Below the pieces are notes generated by a model. It had not been told where the DNA came from. It searched no databases and worked only from the letters and a program-made list of their open reading frames with translations. Made by a program: the position numbers and the translations under genes. DNA of 64,000 bases. Origin: DATHTC01 sp963746805 (GTDB lineage Bacteria > Actinomycetota > Thermoleophilia > Gaiellales > Gaiellaceae). This document shows, piece by piece, positions 15,643-24,281 of the stretch (position 1 is the first letter of the stretch; each line of letters starts with the position of its first letter). Where the stretch lies: contig CAVVCQ010000001.1 of assembly GCA_963746805.1 (NCBI GenBank), positions 992,001-1,056,000 on the forward strand, given 5' to 3'.

Positions 15643-16330
15643 AACCGAGCGCTCCCGCGCAGAACAGCCACCGAGCCCGCTCCGCCCCCACCTTCCGGAT
15701 CGCCTCCGCGTAGGCCGCGTCGAGATGCGGCGGCCGCGTCGGCCGGTGCCCGTCGGAGGCAACGAGCGAGGCCGTCCCGCTGCGGATCAGCCGCCAGCCG
15801 AGCTCGTCGGCGTCCGGGCCGTGGTCGCCGGTGAGCGAGGTCGCGTTCACCTGCAGGAGCCACCCGCGTTCAGCGAGCTCCCTGGCGAGGGCCGGCCGGT
15901 CCTGCACCGCCTGCGTCCGCTCCGGGTGCGCGATCACGGGCAGCAGGCCGAAGCTCTCGGCGTGCTCGGCCAGCTGGACGAGGATGTCGGCCGGGCCGCT
16001 GAACGGCACCTCCATGAGCACCGCGCCCGTGCCCTCGAGCTCGTACCGCCGCAGATCCTCCTGCAGCAGCGCACGCGAGGGCGTGAGCTCGAAGCCGAGT
16101 CGCAGCTCGAGCGGCAGCCCCTGCTCGCGCCGCGCCCGCTCGAACGCACGGCGTACCTCCCCCTCGCGCGCGATCGTCAGCGGTAGCTGCGGCCAGACGT
16201 GCGGCGTGGCGAAGAGGATCCCGGTGCCGTGCGCGGCCGCGGACGCCGCCAGCTCGAGTGCCTCGCGGAGCGTGCCCGCGCCGTCGTCGCCCGATGGGAG
16301 CACGTGGCTGTGGACGTCGACGAATCCCAT
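15599..16330 (-). CDS. PHP-family protein-tyrosine phosphatase (CpsB/YwqE-like)
   Basis: 243 residues. Members dephosphorylate tyrosine kinases that control polysaccharide export. PHP metal ligands are visible: the HSHVLPSGDDG opening, an ATPH near residue 43, VIAHPER near 135 and the SDGHRP end motif near 195. Length and motif order match the YwqE/CpsB group. No kinase or capsule gene lies in the window, so the partner is unknown. Confidence 0.85.
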   Translation of the reverse strand: MGFVDVHSHVLPSGDDGAGTLREALELAASAAAHGTGILFATPHVWPQLPLTIAREGEVRRAFERARREQGLPLELRLGFELTPSRALLQEDLRRYELEGTGAVLMEVPFSGPADILVQLAEHAESFGLLPVIAHPERTQAVQDRPALARELAERGWLLQVNATSLTGDHGPDADELGWRLIRSGTASLVASDGHRPTRPPHLDAAYAEAIRKVGAERARWLFCAGALGFSERAPSLADRPAA

Positions 16331-16354
16331 CGCCGTCCAGGGTAGCGACGGGCC

Positions 16355-17347
16355 CTAGGAGCGCAGGTAGTGCTCGAGGTCCGGCGCGACGACGCGCAGC
16401 TCGCGGAGCGCCCGCGCCTCGAGCTGGCGGACGCGCTCGCGGGTGATGCCGAGGCCGCTGCCGACCTCCTCGAGCGTCCGCGGCTTCTCGCCGTCGAGGC
16501 CGAATCGGAGCGCGAGGACGTGGCGCATCCGCGGGTTCAGCAGCTCGAGTGCCGCGGCAAGCTCGGTCGTGCGGAAGTTCGTCGCCGTCGTCTCGTCCGG
16601 CTTCTCGGCGTCGGTGTCCTCGATCAGGTCGCCGTAGAGGCTCTCCCCGTCCCCCACCGGCGTCTCGAGCGAGACCGGATCCTCGACGAGGTCGAGCAGC
16701 TCCTGGACGCGCTTCTCGGTGAAACCGCTCTCCTTGGCGAGCTCGGCGACCGTCGGGTCGCGGTTGAACTTCTGCGCGAGGATCCGCCGGGAGCGCATCA
16801 CGCGGCGCACCTGCTCGGCCACGTGCACCGGCAGGCGGATGGTGCGGCCCTGGTCGGCGAGCGCCCGCGTCACGGCCTGGCGGATCCACCAGGTCGCGTA
16901 CGTCGAGAGCTTGAACCCCATGCGGTAGTCGAACTTCTCGACCGCGCGGATGAGACCGAGGTTGCCCTCCTGGATCAGGTCGAGGAGCGGCACGCCGGCC
17001 TTCGTGTAGTTCCGGGTGATGGACATGACGAGGCGCAGGTTGCATTCGATGAGCTTCCGCTTGGCCGCCTCGTCGCCGAGGTCCTTGCGCCGCGCCAGCT
17101 CGCGCTCCTCCGACGGGGTCAGCAGGCGACCGTCGCCGATCGCGCGCACGTAGAGCTTCAGCGGGTCGGCGAGCTCGGGCGGTGTCGCCGCCTCGACCTC
17201 GGCCTCCTCCTCGTCCTCGACCGCCTCGGCGGCGGGCTCGGCCACGGCCGGAGCGTCGCCGTCATCGAGTTGCGGGAGCAGCTCGAGGTGCGGGACCGTG
17301 GGGGCCGGGTCGTCGGGCCCGGCGTCGAGCAGGGGCTGCCCTTCCAT
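16355..17347 (-). CDS. Primary-type sigma factor, RpoD family
   Basis: 330 residues from the ATG at 17347 (an open frame runs much further upstream but reads as shadow). After an acidic N-terminus of about 65 residues come region 1.2 (DPLKLYVRAIGDGRLLT), region 2 (LRLVMSITRNYTKAGVPLLDLIQEGNLGLIRAVEKFDYRMGFKLSTYATWWIRQA), region 3 and region 4 (TLEEVGSGLGITRERVRQLE). The region 2 signature is nearly canonical. It may be the housekeeping factor or a close group 2 relative. Confidence 0.88.
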   Translation of the reverse strand: MEGQPLLDAGPDDPAPTVPHLELLPQLDDGDAPAVAEPAAEAVEDEEEAEVEAATPPELADPLKLYVRAIGDGRLLTPSEERELARRKDLGDEAAKRKLIECNLRLVMSITRNYTKAGVPLLDLIQEGNLGLIRAVEKFDYRMGFKLSTYATWWIRQAVTRALADQGRTIRLPVHVAEQVRRVMRSRRILAQKFNRDPTVAELAKESGFTEKRVQELLDLVEDPVSLETPVGDGESLYGDLIEDTDAEKPDETTATNFRTTELAAALELLNPRMRHVLALRFGLDGEKPRTLEEVGSGLGITRERVRQLEARALRELRVVAPDLEHYLRS

Positions 17348-17499
17348 CTGCGATGCCCTATCGGCGTTCGCGACGATTCCCTTGAGCGGCGCGTGCTTCA
17401 GCCCGGTTCGCGCTGTGGAGGCAGATGCAAAGTTTTCGTGAAGATCTCCGTCTAGTAGCTGCCGATGCGCCGAAATCTGCGTCAAACTCATCGAGACGG

Positions 17500-17513
17500 C
17501 ACCCGATCGGGTG
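17500..17513. promoter_or_regulatory. Palindrome CACCCGATCGGGTG between divergent genes
   Basis: A perfect 14-base palindrome in the 213-base gap between the sigma factor gene and the amidotransferase gene, 48 bases upstream of the latter's ATG. Its core resembles the near-palindrome in elements A and B (ACC-GATC-GGT). It could be an operator; this rests on sequence symmetry only. Confidence 0.4.
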
Positions 17514-17560
17514 TCGTGCATGTTCAAGGGATGTCCGAGTAGGAACCTAGATTCACTGTT

Positions 17561-18352
17561 ATGTGCGGCATTGCGGGATACAGCCTCGGCGATGCGAGCC
17601 GGCTCGACCGGACGCTCGCTGCTCAGGCGCTCCTCGCGGGGATCGCCGAGCGCGGCGCGGACGCGGTCGGATATGCCTGGCGCAGCGGCGGCCCCGAGGT
17701 CGCGGTCCGCAAGCAGCGTTCCGGCGCCACCGCCGTGCTCGAGCGCCTCAACGTGCCGCAGCCGGCGACGCAGGCGCTGATCCACGTCCGCGACTACACG
17801 AAGGGCCACCCGTCGATCGAGGCGAACAACCATCCCGTCCGGCACGGGTCGGTCGTCGGGATCCACAACGGGATCATCGCCAACGACGACGAGCTCTTCG
17901 CGCACGAGGGCATCGAGCGGCACCACGCCGAGATGTCCGTCGACTCGGAGATCATCTTCGCCCTCGTCGAACGTGAGCACGGCAGCCCGCACGTGTTCGA
18001 GCGCTTCGTCGGCTCGATGGCCGCCGCCTGGATGGACGAGACGCGTCCCGGGGTGCTCTTCCTCGTCCGCGGCGTCGGCCGCCCGCTCTGGACCGGTCAC
18101 ACGCGCCACGAGACCTTCTTCGCGTCGACGCGCCATGCGCTCGAGGTCGTCGAGGACACGCTGCGGATGACGCTCACGAAGCGCGAGGTCGACGAGGGCA
18201 CGCTGCTGGCCCTCGCGGCCGGGCGCACGGCGTGGAGCGAGCGGTTCAGCCCCGACCGCTCCCACGTCGAGGAGCCGCTCCCGGCCGTCCGCTCCGCCGA
18301 GGAGGGGCGCTCCTGCCTCGCCCGGCTCGCCACGATCGCCGCCGCGGCCTAG
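17561..18352 (+). CDS. Class II glutamine amidotransferase domain protein
   Basis: 263 residues with the N-terminal nucleophile Cys2 in MCGIAGYS and the family motifs HVRDYTKGHPSIEANNHPV (about 75-93) and GIHNGIIAN (about 99-107). These match the GlmS/PurF-type glutaminase domain that releases ammonia. It lacks any fused synthase domain, so it would need a separate partner or act as a hydrolase. The acceptor substrate is unknown. Confidence 0.85.
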   Translation: MCGIAGYSLGDASRLDRTLAAQALLAGIAERGADAVGYAWRSGGPEVAVRKQRSGATAVLERLNVPQPATQALIHVRDYTKGHPSIEANNHPVRHGSVVGIHNGIIANDDELFAHEGIERHHAEMSVDSEIIFALVEREHGSPHVFERFVGSMAAAWMDETRPGVLFLVRGVGRPLWTGHTRHETFFASTRHALEVVEDTLRMTLTKREVDEGTLLALAAGRTAWSERFSPDRSHVEEPLPAVRSAEEGRSCLARLATIAAAA

Positions 18353-18356
18353 CGGT

Positions 18357-19034
18357 TCAGCCCACCGTCCCGTCCGGGCGCACCTCCGCGCCCTCCTCGA
18401 GCAGCGCCTCGCGCACGAGGAACTGGAACGCGGACCACGCACCTCGGCGCGACTCGAACATCCGGTAGACCTGCCACTCCGTCAGGAGGGTCGGGTCCGC
18501 CTTCCGCGCCTGTGCCCAGTCGGCGAACTTCGGCAGGCGGCCGAGTGTGCGCGCGAGGGCCGCTCCCTGCTCCACCGCCCGCTCGAGCCGCTCCTCCCCC
18601 ACCGGAACGTCGAACCCCGCCTCGCGCAGGGCCTGGGTCAGCGAGCCGAACGTGTGCCAGTAGAGCGACTTCGACGGCATACGCTCGCGGTGCTCGTCGA
18701 GGTCGCGCGCCGTCGGCGGCCGGCCGAGCTCCTCCCCCAGCTCGCGGAGCAGCGCGACGAGGTCGGCGCGCGAGAGGCCGCGGCGCGGGACGAGGCCGGC
18801 TTGCCGCTTGGCCGCGTTCCACGACCCGAAGCGCTCGATCACGGTCTGCGGGTGCACCTGCGTCCCCTCGTCCGCCGCGAACTCGCGCATCGTCGGCGAG
18901 CGGCCGAGGCGGCCGGCCGAGGCACGCAGCTCGTCCAGGATCTCCTCGTCGGAGTAGCGGCGGCGGAGGCCGGCGCGGAACGCCTCGAGCGCCGCGTCGT
19001 CGACGGCCACGCGAGGCTGGCGTGCGCGCCCCAT
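18357..19034 (-). CDS. Homing-endonuclease-associated repeat protein
   Basis: 225 residues with three units of the pattern EEILDELR...GRSPTMREFAADEG...V-ERFGSWNAAKRQAGL: about residues 26-76, 83-135 and 140-200, the last diverged. In known proteins these repeats bind DNA beside HNH or LAGLIDADG nucleases. No nuclease motif is seen here, so it may be a DNA-binding protein or regulator. The ATG at 19034 is chosen because it begins the compact protein. Confidence 0.75.
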   Translation of the reverse strand: MGRARQPRVAVDDAALEAFRAGLRRRYSDEEILDELRASAGRLGRSPTMREFAADEGTQVHPQTVIERFGSWNAAKRQAGLVPRRGLSRADLVALLRELGEELGRPPTARDLDEHRERMPSKSLYWHTFGSLTQALREAGFDVPVGEERLERAVEQGAALARTLGRLPKFADWAQARKADPTLLTEWQVYRMFESRRGAWSAFQFLVREALLEEGAEVRPDGTVG

Positions 19035-19099
19035 GCAAGAAGCATAGAGCGCGGTGGAGATTCTGCAACTGCGCCCGATCGGACGCGGCTCCGGGTGCC

Positions 19100-21871
19100 C
19101 TAGGAGGCGATCTTCTCGCGGCCGGCGGCCGACTCGAGCACCTCGTCGCGCGTCTCGTCGTGCTCGATGCCGTCGACGGGGAGGATCCGCTCGAGCGCGC
19201 TCACCGTGCGCGGGCAGAACTGCGTGCCGGCCGCGCGCCTGAGCTCGCCGAGCGCCTCGGCGGCCGGGCGGGCGGCGCGGTAGATGCGGGTCGTCAGCAT
19301 CGAGTCGAGCGCGTCGGCGACGTGGATGATCCGCGCGCCGAGCGGGATCTCCTCGCCCTGGATCCGTTCCGGGTAGCCCGTCCCGTCCCAGCGCTCGTGG
19401 TGGTGCCGGATCGCGGGGACGGCGTCGTTGAGAAAGCCGAGGCGGTCGATGATGCGCGCGCCCTCGTCCGCGTGCCGCTGCATCAGCGCCCACTCGTCGG
19501 GCGTGAGCGACGCCGGCTTCAGCAGGATCGAGTCCGGGATCGCGAGCTTGCCGATGTCGTGGAAGAGCGCCGCGTGGCCCAGCACCTCGAGCTCGGCCTG
19601 CGAGAGCTTCATCTCCCGCCCGATCGCGAGCGCGAGCTGCTGGACGCGGCGCGAGTGGCCGGCGGTGTACGAGTCGCGGGCGTCGACAGTCGCTGACAGC
19701 GACTCCATGGCCGCGGTCGAGCGCTCCTTCAACAGCCGGTTCGCCTGCTCGAGCGAGACGTTCTGGCTCTGGATCGTCTCGGCGGCCTCACGGAGCTTCT
19801 GCGCCGAGCGCTGCGTGTGCGCCAGGTAGGCCTCCTGCGTCTTGCGCATGAGGAGGAGCGGCAGTGCGAACACGGCGAGCGCATAGAGGCCGACCGACTG
19901 GTACCCGATCGCGATCACGCCGCCGATGAAGCCGTAGGCGACGTAGTGCGGGAGCAGCCACGCGAAGCGCTCGCGGAAGACGCGCCACCAGCGCTCGTGG
20001 CCCTCCAGCGCGAGCGCGAGCGAGAGCAGGCCCATGTTGACCCCGAAGTAGGCCGCGCCGGCGACGATGCCCCCGCCCGCCGTGAGCAGCTTGTGGTCGG
20101 CGCCGAGAGCGAAGACCCCGGCTGCAGCGAGCGACGCGAACGTGAGGTTGCCGACGTTGAAGAGGACACTGTGGACCGGCGGCCGGCGGGCGCTCCATTC
20201 CACCGCGACGGTCGTCACGGCGAGCGCGAGGGCGGCCCTGGGGCCGAAGAGGGCGGCGCCGGCGAGCATGCCGACGGCGGAGACCGAGAGCGTTCCCTGG
20301 TCCATGACCTCGAGCGCGAGCGCCTGCCCGACGCCGACGAGCGCGATCACCGCGAGGAGGCCGATCCAGTCCGTGCTCGTCCCGAGCGCCGCGCCGAAGA
20401 TGCCGGCCACGACGCCGCCGACGGAGACCGTCCCGACGAGGAGCGAGAGCCTGGTCGAGAGCGAGAGGAACCGTGGCCCGTTGAGCGCGTGCGGGCGCGG
20501 ATGGCGCCGGTCGGCAGCCGGGCGCGCCTCCGGGGCGGCCGGGAGCGGCTCGCGGTGGTCGCCCTCCTCCGGCACGGCGACGAGTCGCGACTGGCGGTCG
20601 GCGGGCATGAGGAGCGGCTCCGCGCTGGCGCCGAGCACACGGTTGCGGCCCTGGAGCTTGGCGCGGTACACGGCGAGGTCGGCCTGGTGGATGAGCTCGT
20701 TCGCATCCATTGCGTCCTTCGGGAATCCCGCGACGCCGATCGAGACGGTGGCGCGGATCGGCTCGGACGCCGTCTCGACCTCGTACTCGCGCTCGGCCAC
20801 GGCGCGTCGGATGCGCTCGGCGATCTCGAGCGCCTGCTCCGGCGGCGTCTCGGGCAGGAGGATGGAGAACTCCTCGCCGCCGAAGCGCGCCGGCACGTCG
20901 TAGTGGCGCAGCTGGGCCCGGAAGACCTCGGCGATGCCCTTCAGCACCGCGTCGCCCGCGAGGTGGCCGTAGGTGTTGTTGATGTCTCGCAGGAGGTCGA
21001 GGTCGGCCATGATGAGCGACATCGGGCGGTTGAAGCGCGCCGCGCGCGCGAGCTCCTCGTTCAGGGCGGTCGCGAAGTAGCGCGCGTTGTAGAGGCCCGT
21101 CTTCGGGTCGACGCGCGCTTCGGCCTGGAGCTGCGGGACGCTCAGCGAGCGGTGGAGGACGAGGAGCGGCGACAGCGCGACCGGGATCAGCCAGGGGTTC
21201 CACGTCCAGAAGGTCGCGAGCGCGACGCCGAGGCTCGCCAGGACGAGGTCGGTGGACAGGCTCTCGACCGAGAAGAGCTGCGTCTCGCGGAACGAGAACC
21301 CGCGCCCGATGCGCAGCATCGACGCGAGCAGGAAGTGGTTGGAGACGACGAACACGACGCAGGCGGCACCGGCGCCGAGGGCCGCGCGCGCGTCCTCGCT
21401 CGCGATCAGCCCGTCCGAGTTGAGGATGAGGTGGTAGGCCGCCCACGCGCCCAGGACGTTGAGGGTGAAGTTGCAGATGTTGAAGCCCTGGACGAACCAG
21501 GTGTAGCGCTCCTTCAGCCACTCCGGGATGTTCTGGACGATCCCGATGAGGACGACGAGCTCCGGCGGGAGCAGCAGCGCCGCGGCGAGCAGGAACACGA
21601 TCGAGGTGTGGAACGACAGGAGCTTGGACTGGAACCGCACCGTGAAGAGCTGCGCGATCGCCGCCGCCGTGCCGAGGATCGCGAACGTCAGCCAGCCGTC
21701 GACGTTCTCCCCGCGCACGAGGTCGAGGATGAACGGCGTGCTCACGGCGACCGTGAGCGCGATCACCGACAGCAGGTATGCGGTGGCGCGCCCTGAGAGC
21801 GGGTTTCGCTGCGGCGCCTCGAGAGGCTCGGCCGCGTCGACGGGCTGGAGGTCGCTCGGAATCGCGGTCAT
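19100..21871 (-). CDS. Membrane GGDEF / HD-GYP protein (c-di-GMP turnover)
   Basis: 923 residues: membrane module 1 (about 25-245), a GGDEF domain (about 250-410), a linker, membrane module 2 (about 470-680), a coiled coil and an HD-GYP domain (about 725-905). The cyclase signature is GGEEF, preceded five residues earlier by RHYD, the RxxD inhibitory site. The phosphodiesterase has FHDIGK and DGTGYPE. Both halves therefore look active: synthesis from GTP and hydrolysis of c-di-GMP. Module 2 resembles the membrane part of the protein at 57183-58880. Confidence 0.92.
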   Translation of the reverse strand: MTAIPSDLQPVDAAEPLEAPQRNPLSGRATAYLLSVIALTVAVSTPFILDLVRGENVDGWLTFAILGTAAAIAQLFTVRFQSKLLSFHTSIVFLLAAALLLPPELVVLIGIVQNIPEWLKERYTWFVQGFNICNFTLNVLGAWAAYHLILNSDGLIASEDARAALGAGAACVVFVVSNHFLLASMLRIGRGFSFRETQLFSVESLSTDLVLASLGVALATFWTWNPWLIPVALSPLLVLHRSLSVPQLQAEARVDPKTGLYNARYFATALNEELARAARFNRPMSLIMADLDLLRDINNTYGHLAGDAVLKGIAEVFRAQLRHYDVPARFGGEEFSILLPETPPEQALEIAERIRRAVAEREYEVETASEPIRATVSIGVAGFPKDAMDANELIHQADLAVYRAKLQGRNRVLGASAEPLLMPADRQSRLVAVPEEGDHREPLPAAPEARPAADRRHPRPHALNGPRFLSLSTRLSLLVGTVSVGGVVAGIFGAALGTSTDWIGLLAVIALVGVGQALALEVMDQGTLSVSAVGMLAGAALFGPRAALALAVTTVAVEWSARRPPVHSVLFNVGNLTFASLAAAGVFALGADHKLLTAGGGIVAGAAYFGVNMGLLSLALALEGHERWWRVFRERFAWLLPHYVAYGFIGGVIAIGYQSVGLYALAVFALPLLLMRKTQEAYLAHTQRSAQKLREAAETIQSQNVSLEQANRLLKERSTAAMESLSATVDARDSYTAGHSRRVQQLALAIGREMKLSQAELEVLGHAALFHDIGKLAIPDSILLKPASLTPDEWALMQRHADEGARIIDRLGFLNDAVPAIRHHHERWDGTGYPERIQGEEIPLGARIIHVADALDSMLTTRIYRAARPAAEALGELRRAAGTQFCPRTVSALERILPVDGIEHDETRDEVLESAAGREKIAS

Positions 21872-22136
21872 GCCGACGCTCTCCTCATCGGCAGGACGGG
21901 GGTCGCGCTTGACGGGGCGTTCGTCAAGGGCGGTGCCGGATTCACGGACGACGGTCTCCTTCTGCCCCCGATGGGGGCCGCAGATCCTCCAGAGACGAAC
22001 CGCACGACGGGCCTGGGCCCGGCGCTGGCCCGGAAGGTACGACGCGCGCGAGGCCCGGGAATCCCCCGAATGCGGTACGCGGGGGTCGCCGCGGCCGAAT
22101 TCCCCCGGAAGGGTGATGCGTCGCTAGGCTCGCCCC

Positions 22137-23511
22137 GTGCGCGTCCCGGTGCCGCTCTCGCTGGAGGTCGCGGCCGCCCGGGCGGCGGGCGCGCTGTCAC
22201 GGCTCGCGGGCCGCGGCGGCGGCACGACGATTCCCGGGAAGCTCCTGTGGAAGGTCGACCCGAGCGCGATCGACCGGCTCGCGGCACGGCTGCCGCAGGG
22301 GTCGGCGCTCGTATCCGCGACGAACGGCAAGACGACGACGGCGGCGATGGTCGCCGAGATCCTGCGCGGGCGCGTTCGACTCGCCCACAACGACTCCGGC
22401 GCCAACCTCGTCTCGGGCGTCGCCTCCACCCTGCTCGTGGCGCGCGGCGCCGAGCTCGGGCTCTTCGAGGTCGACGAGGCCGCGCTGCCCGAGATCGCTG
22501 CGCGGGTGCGGCCACGGGCCGTCTGCCTCGGCAATCTCTTCCGCGACCAGCTCGACCGCTACGGCGAGCTCGAGCACGTCGCCGACCGCTGGCGGGTCGC
22601 CGCCGCCGACCTCCCCCGCCACCGTGCTCGTCCTGAACGCCGACGACCCGCAGGTGGCCTCGCTCGCGGACTCGGGGCGCGAGAGCGTCCGCTTCGGGCT
22701 CGACGACGAGCGGCACGCGCGGCGCGAGCTCCAGCACGCGGCCGACTCGAAGTGGTGTGTCCGCTGCGGCACGGCGTACGAGTACCGAGCCGCGTACATC
22801 GGCCATCTCGGCGACTACCGGTGCCCGAACTGCGGGCACGCGCGGCCGCCGCTCGACGTCGTCGCGCGGGAGATCGAGCTCGCGGGCGTCGACCATGCGG
22901 CGTTCACGCTCGTCACCCCGGACGCCTCCGCACGCGTCCGGCTCCGCCTGCCCGGTCTCTACAACGTCTACAACGCGCTGGCCGCGGCCGCGCTCGCCCG
23001 GACCCTGGGATCGACGCTCGACGAGATCGTGCCGGGGCTCGAGCGCTTCGATGCGGCATTCGGGCGGTTCGAGCGCATCGAGCTCGACGACCGGCGGCTG
23101 CTCATGCTCCTCGTCAAGAACCCGGCCGGCGCGAACGAGGCCGTGCGGACGCTGCTGCAGGGCGAGCCGCCGCGCACGCTCGTGCTCGCGCTCAACGACG
23201 CGATCGCCGACGGCCAGGACGTGTCGTGGATCTGGGACGTGGACTTCGAGCCGCTCGTCCCCGGGCTCGAGCGCCTCGTCGCGACCGGCTCGCGCGCCGC
23301 CGAGCTCTCGCTCCGGTTCAAGTACGGCGGCCTCGACCCGGCGAGGATCGAGGTGGAGCCGGAGCTCGAGCGCGCGCTCGACCGCGGACTCGAGCTCGTC
23401 CCGCCGGGCGGCGAGCTCGTGGTGCTCCCGACGTACACGGCGATGCTCGCGCTGCGCCGGGTCGTCGCCTCCCGCGGCCACGTCCGGAACTACTGGGAGC
23501 GGGCGGCGTGA
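22137..23511 (+). CDS. murT: Lipid II isoglutaminyl synthase, MurT subunit (one frameshift)
   Basis: MurT activates the Glu of lipid II with ATP so that GatD-derived ammonia can amidate it. Seen here are the Mur ligase P-loop (SATNGKTTTAAM), NDSGANLVSGV, a four-Cys zinc ribbon (CVRCGTAYEYR...YRCPNCG) and the DUF1727 C-terminal part ending YTAMLALR. The frame shifts by one at a C5 run (about 22613-22617): with four C the protein reads through ADLPATVLVLNADDP. The fault is probably a sequence error. It overlaps gatD by four bases. Confidence 0.9.
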
Positions 23512-24263
23512 CCCGGATCGTCGTCGGCCACCTCTATCCCGACTACCTCAACATCTACGCCGACCGCGGCAACATCGCCGTGCTCGAGCGGCGGGCGCGC
23601 TGGCGCGGGCACGAGCTGGAGGTGCGTGCGATCGGGCCCGGCGACGACGTGCCGCGCGGCGAGATCGACCTCTTCTACGTCGGCGGCGGTCAGGACCGGG
23701 AGCAGGCGCTGATCGCGCCCGACCTCGCCGCCAAGGGAGATGCTCTGCGGGCGGAGGTCGCGGACGGCGCGGCGCTGCTCGCGGTCTGCGGCGGCTACCA
23801 GCTGCTCGGCCGCTTCTACCTCGACACCGACGGCGTCGAGCAGCCCGGCGTCGGCCTGTTCCCGCACGAGACGGTCGCCGGCGAGCGCCGGATGATCGGC
23901 GACGTGCTCATCGAGTGCGAGCTCGACCCCGGGGAACGGCGGCCGGTGGCCGGGTTCGAGAACCATGCCGGCCGGACGCGGCTCGATCCGGATGCGATCC
24001 CGCTCGGGCGAGTCGTCGCGGGCTTCGGGAACGACGGCGAGAGCGGGTTCGAGGGCTGCCGCGTCGGACGCGCGCTCGGGACGTACCTGCACGGCCCGCT
24101 CCTCCCCCGCAACCCGTGGCTCGCCGACTGGCTGCTCCGGCAGGCGCTCGGCCACGCGGAGGGCGGCGACGCGCCGGAGCTCGAGCCGCTCGCGGACGAG
24201 CTCGAGGCCGAGGCCCACGCCGTCTCGTCGAGACGGGCGCGCGAGCGAGGCGGCCGGTTCTGA
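23508..24263 (+). CDS. gatD: Lipid II isoglutaminyl synthase, GatD subunit
   Basis: 251 residues. This is the glutaminase partner of MurT and supplies ammonia for amidation of D-Glu in the peptidoglycan stem. It shows the CobB/CobQ-like class I pattern: YPDYLNIYADRGN near the start, catalytic Cys in LLAVCGGYQLLG (about residue 88) and His in GTYLHGPLL (about 198). GTG start overlapping the murT stop (GTGA), so the two are translationally coupled. Confidence 0.93.
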   Translation: MTRIVVGHLYPDYLNIYADRGNIAVLERRARWRGHELEVRAIGPGDDVPRGEIDLFYVGGGQDREQALIAPDLAAKGDALRAEVADGAALLAVCGGYQLLGRFYLDTDGVEQPGVGLFPHETVAGERRMIGDVLIECELDPGERRPVAGFENHAGRTRLDPDAIPLGRVVAGFGNDGESGFEGCRVGRALGTYLHGPLLPRNPWLADWLLRQALGHAEGGDAPELEPLADELEAEAHAVSSRRARERGGRF

Positions 24264-24281
24264 CCTTGTGGCTCTGAGCCA

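Noticed and set aside
19817..21796. 659-codon plus-strand frame opposite the GGDEF/HD-GYP gene
   Set aside because: Antisense shadow; the minus-strand frame has clear GGEEF and HD-GYP motifs.
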